NCBI GenBank assembly: GCA_963702995.1
Contig: OY969783.1
Coordinates: forward strand, 2,542,001 to 2,606,000
Direction: 5' to 3'
From: MFD04580-c1 sp963702995
GTDB lineage: Bacteria > Planctomycetota > Phycisphaerae > Tepidisphaerales > Tepidisphaeraceae
Length of the DNA stretch: 64,000 nt
Shown: piece by piece, positions 1 through 11,215 of the stretch
How the letters are laid out: each line of letters opens with the position of its first letter
Position numbering within the stretch: the stretch's first letter is position 1
The notes under the pieces: model-generated
Database searches by the model: none
What the model was told of the DNA's origin: nothing
Seen by the model: only the letters and a program-made list of their open reading frames with translations
Position numbers and translations under genes: made by a program

Positions 1-1173
1 CCGCCGCGAGGCGGCGATCGGCCTCGTCGCGCTGGCCCTGGGCCTGCAGGACGTCGCACAGGGCGAAGAGGATGGGCCGATCTTGCGGCGACGAGGCGTT
101 GCGCGCCTTCAGTACCGCCAGCGCTCCGCCGGGGCGACGGGTGATCTTGTACGCGTCCACCAGGAGCCCGACGGCCCGGGTGCTGGCGCTGGTGGCCTCG
201 ACCGTTCGCAACGCCGTCCCCAGCGCATCTTCTTCGCGGCCGAGCAGCAGGAGCGTGCGAACGAGGCGGGCTCGAACATCGACAAGGTCGCTGTCGGCGG
301 GGAACGACGCGACGGCCGCACCGGCGGCCGCGTCATTGGGGCGCGTAACGAACGGATCGGCCCGGTCAGCCGGACGGGAGAGGCCCCGGTCCGCCTTTTC
401 GTAGGCCGTCAGGGCGGCCGCCGGCTTGCCCTGCCGCAGGTACAGATCGCCGATCTGGAGGTTCAGCTTTGCCGCGACCTGCTGCGCCACTTCGCCTTCC
501 GGGCCGGGCGCGGGGTCGCGGGACTCGAAACGCGCGACCAGCTTCTCATATTGCGTCAAGGCCGCCCGGTCGAACCCTTGCTCCTGAAGCGCGGGCCAGG
601 AACAAATCCGCCTCGGGCGATCGCGGCCCGTCCTCGCGATATTCGGTCGTCAGTGCGGCAAGACGCAAATGGTCGAGAGCGTTCTTCGCGTCGCCGGTCG
701 TCAGGTAGTGGCGGCCAAGGTCAAGTTGCACATCCAGATGGTCCGGGCCCAGCGCGGCCGCCTTCTCCAGCTCGGCCTGCGACTCGCGCTCAGCGCCGGG
801 CTGTCCGTCCAGGGTCCGGGCGAGCGAGACGTGGAGCTCGTAGCTGTCCGGATCGAGCGCGGCAGCGCGCCGAAGTTCGGCGGCCGCCCCCGTACGATCG
901 TTTTCCGCAAGAAGGCCGCGCGCCGCGCGTGAAGCGCGGCGCTTCCACCGGAGGCCTGCCGGACGGGCTTGACGCGGGTCGATTCGACGCAAGGGACAAG
1001 GGCGGCGGGATCTGCTCCAACGTCATCTCGGCCGGCACCACCGCCCCCGACCCGGCGCCCGCGCTCGCCCGGCCTGGCTGAGCCGCCCGACCCGCGCACC
1101 CCGCAACACCCCCCGCCGCGCAGGCAACCGCGACCAGTGCCGACAAAACGTTGAAGCGCGCAGGCTTGAGCAT
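1..1173 (-). CDS. TPR-repeat lipoprotein, partial at left edge, frame-broken
   Basis: The N-terminus (start ATG at 1173) is MLKPARFNVLSALVAV followed by a hydrophobic stretch and a VAGCAG lipobox, so it is probably an exported lipoprotein. After a proline-rich linker come helical repeats typical of TPR units (for example around RAAALDPDSYELHVSLA, AALGPDHLDVQLDLG and KPAAALTAYEKA). TPR proteins are scaffolds and no enzymatic domain is visible. The reading frame changes near 925 and again near 585, but the protein sequence continues smoothly in the new frame each time and stays open to base 1, so the breaks look like sequence errors. It is transcribed divergently from the HtrA gene. The C-terminus lies outside the window. 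Confidence 0.7.
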
Positions 1174-1567
1174 CTTCCCGCCACTGTAGCACGCCCGACC
1201 GGTTAGTTCACCGCGAGTGGAGGCCGACTGAATGGCGCGCGAATTGCGCGGCACCAGCGATGCACAGAGAACGATCGTCCCATCCGTCGAAGCACGCGCT
1301 GAGGTTGCGTGCCGTCACGGAGGGCTCCACGTCCCGCGCTCCCGTGGGAAGGCTTCTTCGATCTGTTGCAATCGCTCAAGCCAGGGCGTTGGAAACATGC
1401 TGACGCGCGAGCGTGCGGCATGCTTTCAAGCGTTGGCATCTTGCCAGCGAATTGACCGAGGACACGACCGCCGCCGCGTGCGCATCGCAGTTCGGAGTGG
1501 AAGGGTTCCTCTATTGCGCACTGCGACCCGTTCCCCCTGGCGGCAGCAGGCCGTAAAATCTTTCGTC
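1174..1567. other. Divergent intergenic region
   Basis: About 390 bp separate the TPR lipoprotein start (minus) from the HtrA start (plus), so promoters for both genes must lie here. I see no clear -10/-35 pair, RNA gene or repeat. An open frame continues upstream of the HtrA start, but its translation has no domain character. Confidence 0.4.
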
Positions 1568-2746
<1,179 letters not shown>

Positions 2747-2879
2747 CTCGCTGCTCCGCGGTCAAGGCTCCCGAACGGCAGGGATGATCTCGGTCCAGAC
2801 CGCATTGATCGCGTCCGCGGCCACACCGTTTGACCGCCGCCGGGCCCGGATCGACTGATTCAAGGGCAAGGGCTTTACA

Positions 2880-4328
2880 ATGATGACCTCGCCACAGCGT
2901 GATCGTTCGTCGCGGGTGATAAGCACGTTGATATCCGTCCAGACCCTCCTGATCGCGCTGAGCGGTGGCCTGTTCACGGTGTATATCCTCGTCTACGCAT
3001 CCGCGGCGCGCATGGCGACCGACGATTTCATGGTGGCTTGCGTCTTACGGGACTACGGCGTTTTAGGCGGGATAGCGCATTTCAGGGCGACGTGGTGCGG
3101 GCGATGGCTGATGCAGGTCGTCGAGTTGCTGTTCGTGAAGATGACCATGCGCGACGGCCGGCTTCTCATGCCGATCGTCTCGGGGCTTGCGTTGCTGATC
3201 TCCGGCACGTGGGTACTGGTTAGAACGGCCTCGAAGCGATTGTCGGGCGTCCCTATCCCGCGGCTTCGGGGCCTCAGCATGGCCGTCTTCCTTGTGGCAA
3301 ACAGCTTCTTCTCGCTTTCCTATCCGGGGGAAGTATGGGCCTGGCTGAACGGCGTTGCGAATTACCTGCTGCCGCTTGGACTGTTCGTTCTCGGTGGCGG
3401 CCTGATCCTCTCGGAGCGACCCAGGACGGCCTGGCTTGCCGCGGTGGTTTTTGGGCTGCTCGCCGGCTTTTCGGAGCAGGCCACGGTCGCGACGGTGGCG
3501 CTCCTCGGGTCGGTCGTTGCCGCGTCGGCCGCCAGTGCGGCGCTGCGCGGATTGAGTGTTGCCGCGTTTTTCCGCTCCGACGTCATCAAGAGAGCTCTGC
3601 TCTCCCTCGCGTGCTGTACGGCCGTGGCGGCCGTGAATCTCTCCGCCCCGGGCAACTACATCCGCCTGGGCGTCCGTCACGCGCCAATCTATTGGGGCAA
3701 TATCCCTTGGCAGTCGGCGCGGATGACGTGGATCCTTCTGCGGCACCGTACGCTCTGGCTCGTGCTGGCGGCCGCCGCGGGAATTGTCGCCGGGCAAGAG
3801 GTCTCGCAAGTCGCCGGGCACTGGTCGCGGCTTCAGAGCCTTAGAGGGTTGGCATGGCTCATTTGCGGGTATTGCCTTGTCAACACCGCGTCGGTCGCGT
3901 TGCCGGCGATGGTCTTTGAATCCCCGCCGCCGCGCTGCTTTCTGTTTTCGTGTTTCATCGCCATCCTCACCAGCAGCGGCGCCGGCTATGTCGTAACACG
4001 AGGCAGGCTCCTGCCCGACGGCTGGCGAACGGCGCTGGGCGTCCTAACCGTCGGCGTATTGACAGTCGGGGCATTTCAAATCTCGCTCACGTTCGTCCGG
4101 CAGTACCCGATCATGCGGGCCTACGCCGCGGGATATGACGGCCAGTTCGCCCGATTTCGGGAGGTGGCCCGCTCCGGTCAGACCGAGGAACTGCTCGTGC
4201 CGGAGTTGCCGCCCGCCGGGCTGCTCCTCGACGCGAACCCCACGTCGGACACAAAGCACTGGATCAATCAGGTAATGGCGAGTGCGATGGGCCTCCACTG
4301 CGAGGTGCGGCGCGCGACGAAGGACTGA
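2880..4328 (+). CDS. Polytopic membrane protein, DUF6056/GT-C-like
   Basis: 482 aa with about ten hydrophobic segments. After the first one (residues ~17-40) comes ATDDFMVA, an acidic pair in the first external loop, then a WCGRW motif. That arrangement is typical of DUF6056-type proteins and of GT-C glycosyltransferases that use lipid-linked sugar donors. A short soluble C-terminal tail follows. The protein is intact. Its substrate is unknown and glycosyl transfer is inference. It is an isolated gene after htrA on the same strand, separated by 133 bp. Confidence 0.6.
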   Translation: MMTSPQRDRSSRVISTLISVQTLLIALSGGLFTVYILVYASAARMATDDFMVACVLRDYGVLGGIAHFRATWCGRWLMQVVELLFVKMTMRDGRLLMPIVSGLALLISGTWVLVRTASKRLSGVPIPRLRGLSMAVFLVANSFFSLSYPGEVWAWLNGVANYLLPLGLFVLGGGLILSERPRTAWLAAVVFGLLAGFSEQATVATVALLGSVVAASAASAALRGLSVAAFFRSDVIKRALLSLACCTAVAAVNLSAPGNYIRLGVRHAPIYWGNIPWQSARMTWILLRHRTLWLVLAAAAGIVAGQEVSQVAGHWSRLQSLRGLAWLICGYCLVNTASVALPAMVFESPPPRCFLFSCFIAILTSSGAGYVVTRGRLLPDGWRTALGVLTVGVLTVGAFQISLTFVRQYPIMRAYAAGYDGQFARFREVARSGQTEELLVPELPPAGLLLDANPTSDTKHWINQVMASAMGLHCEVRRATKD

Positions 4329-4577
4329 AAGCGGCCGACATCGCTTTCGGCGTGCTTCCGCGCCTTGACGACTCCGAGGCCGCCCGTGGCACAACATCCG
4401 GTTGCAGATCGCCGTTCGACGTGACGGGACGCTCAACTCTGACGTCAAGCGCGGGGCCAAGACCGTGACATTGAGACAACGGCTGACGTGCCGAGGGGTT
4501 TCTCCCGCTACAACCCCGTCTCGGAAGCGTCAGGCGAATGAGCCGCTCGCATCGCACGTCAAGCAGTCTTGGCGCGG

Positions 4578-4834
4578 TCACCGGAAGCGACGGAACCGTC
4601 GCCCCGGGGCGTTGTCCGTCGCTGCCGCGGCGACGGTCGCTTCGTAGTTCTTGCGGAACTGCCATAAGGCTTCGAGGACTCTTAATCGGTCGCGTCCCAC
4701 AAGCCCCGGCCGTGAAGGTCAGAGCAGAGTTCCCCAACCGCCGCAACGAGTTGCGCCACGCGCATCTCGGAGACGACGGCGGCCAGTTGCCCGAGCCGCG
4801 TGAAGACCTCAGCTCTCAAGTCGGCGTCGCTCAT
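4578..4834 (-). CDS. Small conserved protein of unknown function, frame-broken
   Basis: Starts MSDADLRAEVFTRLGQLAAV at 4834, its ATG overlapping the TGA of the upstream gene (ATGA), which indicates translational coupling. The first frame stops after about 50 codons at GLWDATD. A -1 shift near 4690 continues as RVLEALWQFRKNYEATVAA and ends at 4578, giving about 85 aa. The amphipathic helical pattern continues across the break, so I treat it as one gene. No catalytic motif is visible and function is unknown; it may form a complex with the product of the coupled gene. Confidence 0.5.
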
Positions 4835-5120
4835 AGCTGATCCTTAACGCGTGGAGAAGCTGCCCGACTCCGCCGATAGCGTCCGATGACCAAAACCGGC
4901 ACGACCTCACTCGGCGCGAGTTTCGCACTCGTGTCGCACGCGTGACCCCATCCATGACCTCTGAAAGACCCTCAGGGTCCTCATAAGCGAGAATAGGAGG
5001 CACCCCGTCGGTTGATTTCCCGAACTCGCGAATCTGCCGGTGCAATCCATGGGTCTGCACCAGTCGAGCGGCTTGGCGCAATTGGCAAGTCGCCCGGCGG
5101 GACTCGACGAGTCGGCTCAT
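4831..5120 (-). CDS. Small protein of unknown function, frame-broken
   Basis: About 97 aa starting MSRLVESRRATCQLRQAARL at 5120. The frame shifts near 4925, where one missing A in an AAA run would restore it. It then continues LAPSEVVPVLVIGRYRRS and ends at TGA 4831, overlapping the next start. It is rich in basic residues. I recognise no domain; its coupling to the following 85-aa gene is the main clue. Confidence 0.45.
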
Positions 5121-5459
5121 CCACTCGCATAAAATAGTCTGGTGACTTGCCTGAGACGATTTCTGTGCTCAAACCCAGCCTTATCAAATGGCGCGGGACA
5201 GACCTCGATTAGACTCAAACGAGACGCGATGGTGATTTCCCCCTTCGCCCAAGGCCTGGCCCCGTTTGTCATCACGCCCTGGTCAACTTTTCCTACGCTG
5301 CGGTGGTCTTGCCGCGCCTACCCTGTGGTAAGCGATGCATTCATGCGGACGTCCCATGGTGACCCATCCGACTCCTGAACGAATTCCGCCGTTCTGATCG
5401 GGCGGGGTGCTTCGGTACTGTGAAGCGGTTCAATCGACGGGCCATGATTAGGAGGCGGT
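5121..5459. other. Intergenic region upstream of the molybdenum hydroxylase operon
   Basis: About 340 bp between divergent genes. A clear Shine-Dalgarno sequence (TAGGAGG at ~5449-5455) precedes the GTG start at 5460. No riboswitch-like structure, including a Moco motif, could be recognised by eye. Confidence 0.4.
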
Positions 5460-6086
5460 GTGTCAAACGAGCAACAGCCCGCTGGCGTCAGCCGAAGGGC
5501 TTTCTTGTCCAATGCGGGCTCCGCCGGGGTGGCGGCGATGGTCGGGGGTAGCATGTCCGAGTTCACCACGACTGCGGCGGCCGCTACCGAGACGGCCCCA
5601 TCCACCGCTCCTCCGATCGAGGGAAACGTGACCGTGACGTTACGGATCAACGGGAGGGCGCACGACCTCCGAATTGACCCGCGGGCGACTCTGCTCGACT
5701 GCATTCGGGAGACGGCGGCGTTGACCGGCACGAAGAAGGGCTGCGACCACGGTCAATGCGGCGCGTGTACGGTCCACGTAAACGGCCGCCGCGTGAATTC
5801 GTGCCTTACATTCGCGCAGATGCACGACGGGGATGAGATCACCACGATCGAGGGGGTCGGGGCGCCGGGCTCGCCGCATCCGATGCAGGCGGCGTTCGTG
5901 GCCTGTGACGGGTATCAGTGCGGCTATTGCACGTCCGGGCAGATCATGTCGGCGGTCGCGCTGCTGAAAGAGCCGTGCGGGGCGGACGACAGCGACGTGA
6001 AGGAGCTGATGAGCGGCAACATCTGCCGCTGCGGCGCTTACCCCAACATCGTCGCCGCGATCCAGCAGGTTCGGCACTCCGCTTAA
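5460..6086 (+). CDS. paoA: Molybdenum hydroxylase FeS subunit with Tat signal
   Basis: Small 2x[2Fe-2S] subunit of a xanthine-oxidase-family enzyme, 208 aa. The N-terminus has a twin-arginine signal (S-R-R-A-F-L at residues 11-16) followed by an alanine-rich hydrophobic stretch, so the complex is probably exported folded. Plant-type cluster ligands are C95, C100, C103 and C115; the second cluster uses C154, C157, C189 and C191. This matches the PaoA/YagT periplasmic aldehyde oxidoreductase type. GTG start with a strong RBS. It is followed after 29 bp by the FAD subunit and then the Mo subunit, so the three form an operon. No insertion chaperone (PaoD/XdhC) gene is adjacent. Confidence 0.88.
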   Translation: MSNEQQPAGVSRRAFLSNAGSAGVAAMVGGSMSEFTTTAAAATETAPSTAPPIEGNVTVTLRINGRAHDLRIDPRATLLDCIRETAALTGTKKGCDHGQCGACTVHVNGRRVNSCLTFAQMHDGDEITTIEGVGAPGSPHPMQAAFVACDGYQCGYCTSGQIMSAVALLKEPCGADDSDVKELMSGNICRCGAYPNIVAAIQQVRHSA

Positions 6087-6115
6087 GGCCTTCGCCGGCC
6101 GAGGAGCACCCTCCC

Positions 6116-7122
6116 ATGAACGTATTCGAGATGACCCGGCCCAAGAGCCTGGACGCGGCCATTGCCGCCGCCGCGACGTCGAAGACCGCCCAGCAGGGCG
6201 CGGATGTTCGCTTCGTCGCCGGCGGGACCACCCTGATCGACCTGATGAAACTCAACGTCGAGCGCCCACGCGCGTCGTTGACATCAACCGCCTGCCGCTC
6301 GACAAGATCGAGCCGGGCGCGGACGGCGGGTGGAAGATCGGCGCAACGGTTCGCAATTCCGATCTTGCGCATCATCCCGTGATATCGCGCGATTACGCCG
6401 TGCTCTCGCAGGCGCTGCTCGCCGGCGCGTCGGCGCAGCTCCGAAACATGGCGACGACGGCGGGCAACCTGCTCCAGCGGACGCGCTGCGTCTACTTCCG
6501 CGACACAGCCATGGCGTGCAATAAGCGCGACCCGGGCTCGGGCTGCGCCGCGATCGGCGGGTTCAACCGGTCGCTCGCCGTGCTGGGGACAAGCGAGCAT
6601 TGCATCGCCACCAACCCGTCGGACATGAACGTCGCGTTAGCCGCCCTCGAAGCAACGATCCACGTGAAAGGGCCGGGCGGCGAGCGGGACATCCCGTTCG
6701 GCGACTTCCATCTTCTGCCCGGCGACACGCCAAACCGCGAGACCGTTCTTGAGCCGGGTGAACTGATCACCCATGTCGTTTTGCCCGCGCCCATCGCGGG
6801 AAGCAGGCAGGTCTATCTCAAGCTCCGGGACCGGGCGTCGTACGAATTCGCCTTAGCATCAGCGGCCGTTGTCCTGAATGTGGATGGGGGCAAGGTGACC
6901 CGCGCCCGCGTGGCAATCGGCGGCGTCGGCACGAAGCCGTGGCGTTCGCCGGAAGCCGAGGCGGCGATTGGCGGCCAGCCGGCGGGCCCCGAGCATTTTC
7001 GAAAGGCCGCCGAAGAGGCGATGCGCACGGCGAAGCCGCAATCGGAGAACGGCTTCAAGATCGAGCTGGCCAGGCGGTGCGTCGCTCACGCGTTGGCCAT
7101 GGCCGCCGGCATGAACGCCTGA
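6116..7122 (+). CDS. paoB: Molybdenum hydroxylase FAD-binding subunit, frame-broken
   Basis: FAD subunit of the complex, about 335 aa. The N-terminal FAD domain has FVAGGTTLIDLM, and ATTAGNLLQRTRC begins the second FAD contact. Between C in QRTRC and the PGSGC motif lie the extra cysteines that bind the [4Fe-4S] cluster in PaoB-like proteins, which separates this enzyme from classical xanthine dehydrogenases. The frame breaks near 6270: adding one C to the CCC run in GAGCGCCCACG restores an uninterrupted reading through RVVDINRLPLDKI. A sequencing deletion is more likely than decay, since both neighbours are also otherwise intact. Confidence 0.85.
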
Positions 7123-7145
7123 TTGAGACCGGAAAGGAACTGACG

Positions 7146-9394
7146 ATGCCCGCTACCACGGATTCACCGCTGCCGGGGACTGACTCACAGCGCGCTTCAT
7201 CGCCCGTTGGCCGCAGGACGCCACGCATTGATGGGCCGCACAAGGTGAGCGGCACGGCGCTCTATACCTCCGACTTCCGCTTCCCCGGCCAGCTTTACGC
7301 TGTGCCCGTGGAGTCAACGATTGGGAACGGCCACGTCCAGACGCTCGATACATCCGCCGCCGAGCGGATGCCCAATGTTCGTGCCGTGTTGCACCGTGGC
7401 AACATCGGGAAGATCTTCCGTTCGGTGAAGGGGCCGGGGTTCGAAGGGATGATCGACGAGCGGCGGCCGCCGTTCGAGGACGATGTCATTCGTTACTACG
7501 GCCAGTACGTCGCTCTCGCCGTCGCCGACACATTCGAGGCCGCCAAGGCCGCCGCCGATGCGGTGCGGGTGAGCTACGTCAAGGATCAGCCGAACGTCAG
7601 CCCCGATCTGAAGGCGGACGCCGAGCCTAAGGTGGAAAGCCACCGGGGCGAAGCCGAGGCCGCGTTCGCGGCCGCCGCCATCAAGCTCGACCAGACGTAC
7701 GCAACGCCCGTCGAGACGCACAACCCCATCGAGCTACACGCGACGACGGCGATCTGGGAGGGCTCGTCGCTGACACTCTATGAAGCGTCGCAGGCGATCA
7801 CGAACCTCCAGGGCGTGATGGCCCAGATGTTTGGCGTGCCGCAGGAGAACGTTCGCGTCATTACGAAGTTCCTGGGCTCGGGGTTTGGCGGCAAGCTATG
7901 GCCGTGGACGCATTGCGTCCTGGCGGCCGCCGCCGCCCGCCAGATCGGCAAGCCGGTCAAGCTGGTGGTGAGCCGCCGGATGATGTTCCAGACGGTCGGC
8001 CACCGGCCGCGTACGCAGCAGCGGGTGCGGCTCGGCGCCACGTCGGACGGCAGGCTGGTCTCCCTCCAGCATGATTATGTCAATCACCAGTCGATCCTCG
8101 ACGAATACAAGGAAGACTGCGGCGAATCGACGGCGTTCCAATACAGCGTCCCAAACCTCAGAGTGACGTCCGGCGGGGCGAAGCGGAACGTCGGCTCCCC
8201 CACCGCCATGCGCGGCCCCGGCGCGGTGCCCGGCCTGTATGCGACCGAGTCGGCGATGAACGAACTCGCCGCGCAGCTCAAGATGGACCCGGTGCGCCTC
8301 CGCGTCCTGAATGAGCCGAAGGTTGACGAAGGCTCGGGGCTTCCATTCTCGTCGCGTCACCTCCTCGAATGCTTCGAGGTGGGGGCGGAAAAGTTTGGCT
8401 GGTCGAAACGGACGCACGAAGTCGGTTCCATGAAGCGTGGCGGGGTGACGCTCGGTTGGGGGATGGCTGGCTGTTCCTGGGTCGCCGCTCGTTTCCCGGC
8501 GGAGGCGAGCATCCACCTCCGGGACGACGGTACCGCCCGCGTCGCGTCCGGGACGCAGGACATTGGCACGGGGACATACACCATTCTCGCGCAGCTCACC
8601 GCCGACAAGACGGGCATCCCGCTGGACAAGATCGAAGTGGTGCTGGGCGACACATCACTTCCGCAGGGCCCATCTCCGGCGGCTCAATGGTCACGGGGTC
8701 GGTCATCCCCGCGGTTTTCGAGGCGGCCGACGCGGCGATCAAGTCGCTGCTGACTCTCGCGACCAAGACGCCGGGGTCGCCATTCGAGAAGCGCAAGCCC
8801 GATGAGCTGGCGCTTCAGAACGGCAAGGTGTTCGCGAAGGCGGACGGCGCCGGCGGCGGCGTTGCGTATGCCGAACTCCTGAAGCGCGCCAACGTCCGCA
8901 TGGTGACGGGCTCTGGCAAATCGGAGGGGACGTTCGGCAACCCCAAACCGAAGTTCTCGACCCATTCGTTCGGCGCCCAGTTCGTTGAGGTGACCTGGGA
9001 GCCTTACATCGCGCGGCTGAAGGTGAGTCGGGTGGTGACGGTGATCGACGCCGGCCGCATCCTGAACCCGCTGGCCGGCCGCAACCAGATTGAAGGAGCG
9101 GTGGTGATGGGGATCGGCATGGCGCTGTTCGAGGAGACGGTCTACGACCCTCGCCAGGGCGCGCCGATCAACAGCAACCTCGCTGATTACATCGTCGCCG
9201 TAAACGCGGATGTGCCGCCGATCGACGTTCACTTCCTCGACCACCCGGACTACGAGATCAACGCGCTGGGCGCCCGGGGCATCGGTGAGATCGGCCTCGC
9301 CGGCATCGCCGCCGCCATCACGGACGCAACGTACCACGCGACGGGCGTTCGGGTTCGGGAGTTACCGATCAAGATCGAGCACCTGCTGACGTAG
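7146..9394 (+). CDS. paoC: Molybdenum hydroxylase large (Moco) subunit, frame-broken
   Basis: Catalytic subunit that binds molybdopterin and hydroxylates aldehydes or N-heterocycles, about 750 aa. The a/b hammerhead domain begins at RIDGPHKVSG. Cofactor motifs GSGFGGK and MRGPGAVPG are present, and the catalytic base is the Glu of GARGIGEIGLAG near the C-terminus. The frame breaks near 8667 at CAGGGCCCATC; one extra C gives LPQGPISGGSMVTGS, a normal family sequence. The ATG at 7146 lies 24 bp after the FAD subunit. The substrate cannot be read from sequence; the Tat signal on PaoA suggests work in the periplasm. Confidence 0.87.
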
Positions 9395-9440
9395 ACCTTG
9401 GGATCGTCGTTGGGATGACCTCGGTCTCTCGCGAGGCCGA

Positions 9441-10259
9441 TCAGCGTTGGTGACTGCGCCAAGGAGCGCCCTGAAGGCGGCTGATGAGTTCGTCACGGAC
9501 GCGCGCCATCGCCTTGAGCGGGTCGTACCTTACCGATCGGTTCAGCAACGCTTTGATGTCGTCCATAAAATCTCGATCGGCGGCTTTTTCGGTGAGGTTC
9601 TGCTCGAACTGGGCGCGGGAGACGTGATGTCCCTCGTTCTTCATGTATGCGTTGAAACAGGAGACTACTCGTTCGGGTACCACAAGATTACGGTCGAGGC
9701 AGAGCCAGAGATCGAAAAGATCACGGCTTTTCCGCCGCTGATAGAGGGCGCGCAATTTGGTTCCGAGCAGCTCGTCAAGTTCGTATGTGGTAACCTCAGC
9801 ACTCCCCGCGAACCACCGGTTGCGGACGGTGAACGGACGTCTCCTCATGCCCAGCACGCTAAAATGCTCGCGGGTGTTGATCTCAATTTTCAGCCGGAGG
9901 GGTCGAACCGGCAAAATCTCCGAATCGAATCGGTACGCGAGAGTAACGTTCCCTCCCGACGCTTTCCGAGCCGGTTTGCCGAGCCACGAATCGAGACTTC
10001 CCCGAATCGCGTCCAGGACCGGACCGATCGCCGAGGCTTCGACCTGCACCAGATCGATGTCTTCGGAATACCGGCACGGTGAATCGAAAAACAACTTGTT
10101 GAGCGATGTGCCGCCTCTGAGGGCGATTCTTCCCGCAAGGGCTGGCTCAATGAACAGTTCGACGAGGGCGCGCGACAGGGCCAGGTCATGTTCCACCTGG
10201 GCATCTTCAGCCCAGGGCGCCGCGGTGCGCCACGCCGTGATGTCGGCCTGCGGGATCAA
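9441..10259 (-). CDS. abiEii: AbiEii-type nucleotidyltransferase toxin
   Basis: Toxin of a type IV toxin-antitoxin/abortive-infection pair, 272 aa. The nucleotidyltransferase core is clear: GGTSLNK at residues 49-55 and SEDIDL at 65-70, the latter carrying the metal-binding acidic residues of the DUF1814 family. A conserved LLGTKLRALYQRRKSRDLFD block follows. Characterised relatives add nucleotides to tRNA acceptor stems and block growth. The start overlaps the end of the antitoxin gene by 4 bp (10256-10259), so the two are translationally coupled. Intact, with all key residues present. It sits convergent to the molybdenum hydroxylase operon. Confidence 0.9.
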   Translation of the reverse strand: MIPQADITAWRTAAPWAEDAQVEHDLALSRALVELFIEPALAGRIALRGGTSLNKLFFDSPCRYSEDIDLVQVEASAIGPVLDAIRGSLDSWLGKPARKASGGNVTLAYRFDSEILPVRPLRLKIEINTREHFSVLGMRRRPFTVRNRWFAGSAEVTTYELDELLGTKLRALYQRRKSRDLFDLWLCLDRNLVVPERVVSCFNAYMKNEGHHVSRAQFEQNLTEKAADRDFMDDIKALLNRSVRYDPLKAMARVRDELISRLQGAPWRSHQR

Positions 10260-11050
10260 GACTCGACCTCGATCCGCGAGTTAAGTTGAAGGCGCCATCG
10301 CCGATTCTCCACCGAGCCCTTCCACGCGCGACCGGCCGCCAGCGGTACTGACCGTGGCCCCTGCCGTTGAAGCCATTCGTGGATCGGATTGGACAGGTGA
10401 CGTTCCCGGAGCTGATCGAGAACGAAGCCCAGTCGCTGGGCACATGGAATGTCATTCGTCGCTCGCACGGCGGCGACAAGGCGCTTGGGCCGCAACCGCA
10501 GTGACATTTCGGCAATGACCGTCGCGACGTTGTCCAACCCACCTACAGCCCGGGCGAAGCGGATAAGGTCCACGACGGTGGTCTCCGGCGTTGACGCCCG
10601 CATTGTCCCTGTCGGTGTCTTGCAGGAAGTCGCAGCCGCGCGGAGCACAAACGTGCTCGCGAAGAAGTGAATCCGCGTCCGACCCGACTCGATGGATCGG
10701 ACTGATCGGTCCGTAAGGACCTGAAATTCCTGGGGCTGGTGGTGCGACGCGCCGTACAGCGCGGCTGCGCTAAGAAGGCCAACGTAGTACGGCAGGCGCA
10801 TCGCCGTCATCAGGTCATGAATGAACCAAGGCACCGGCGGCGCGCCGGCGTTTTTGTATTCGAGCGGGATGATCGCGTAGAAATACTCTTTGAGCCGGAC
10901 GATGCGGCCATGCCGAACGGCTCGCGCGAGCGCCTTGTTCAGCGAAGACGGCGATAGCCCGCTTTCACTAAACGCCTCGGCTCGTGAGAAAGAGTACCTG
11001 CCGCGGGTTTGGAGGCCGTCGATCCACGATTGAAGCAATGGCGTTGGCAA
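10256..11050 (-). CDS. abiEi: AbiEi-type antitoxin/transcriptional repressor
   Basis: 264-aa partner of the downstream toxin. The N-terminal ~70 residues form a winged-helix region (YSFSRAEAFSESGLSPSSL, then RLKEYFYAIIP); the C-terminal part has the AbiEi core with LPYYVGLLSAAALYGASHH. Antitoxins of this family do not bind the toxin; they repress the promoter of the pair. Autoregulation through inverted repeats upstream of 11050 is therefore expected, though I could not pick out a convincing operator by eye. Confidence 0.85.
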   Translation of the reverse strand: MPTPLLQSWIDGLQTRGRYSFSRAEAFSESGLSPSSLNKALARAVRHGRIVRLKEYFYAIIPLEYKNAGAPPVPWFIHDLMTAMRLPYYVGLLSAAALYGASHHQPQEFQVLTDRSVRSIESGRTRIHFFASTFVLRAAATSCKTPTGTMRASTPETTVVDLIRFARAVGGLDNVATVIAEMSLRLRPKRLVAAVRATNDIPCAQRLGFVLDQLRERHLSNPIHEWLQRQGPRSVPLAAGRAWKGSVENRRWRLQLNSRIEVES

Positions 11051-11215
11051 GGAGAGCCCCTACGGGAAGTTCTGCGTAAAACGGCACTCGGCGCCCCTTT
11101 ATGCAGACAGCTTAATCAAGGGTGGCTTGTGGGGCAACGCTTCCTATCTGGCCCGCATCATCCTCGGCGGGACCATCGGCCCGCCGGAATGCTCCGACGG
11201 CTCTCCAATCAGCTG

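Noticed and set aside
1232..1567. N-terminal extension of the HtrA frame
   Set aside because: No conserved sequence or membrane anchor before the ATG at 1568; the extension would displace the anchor.
2780..2975. Similar short stretches before and inside the gene at 2880
   Set aside because: CGTCCAGACC-type similarity at ~2795 and ~2936 is too short and interrupted to call a repeat.
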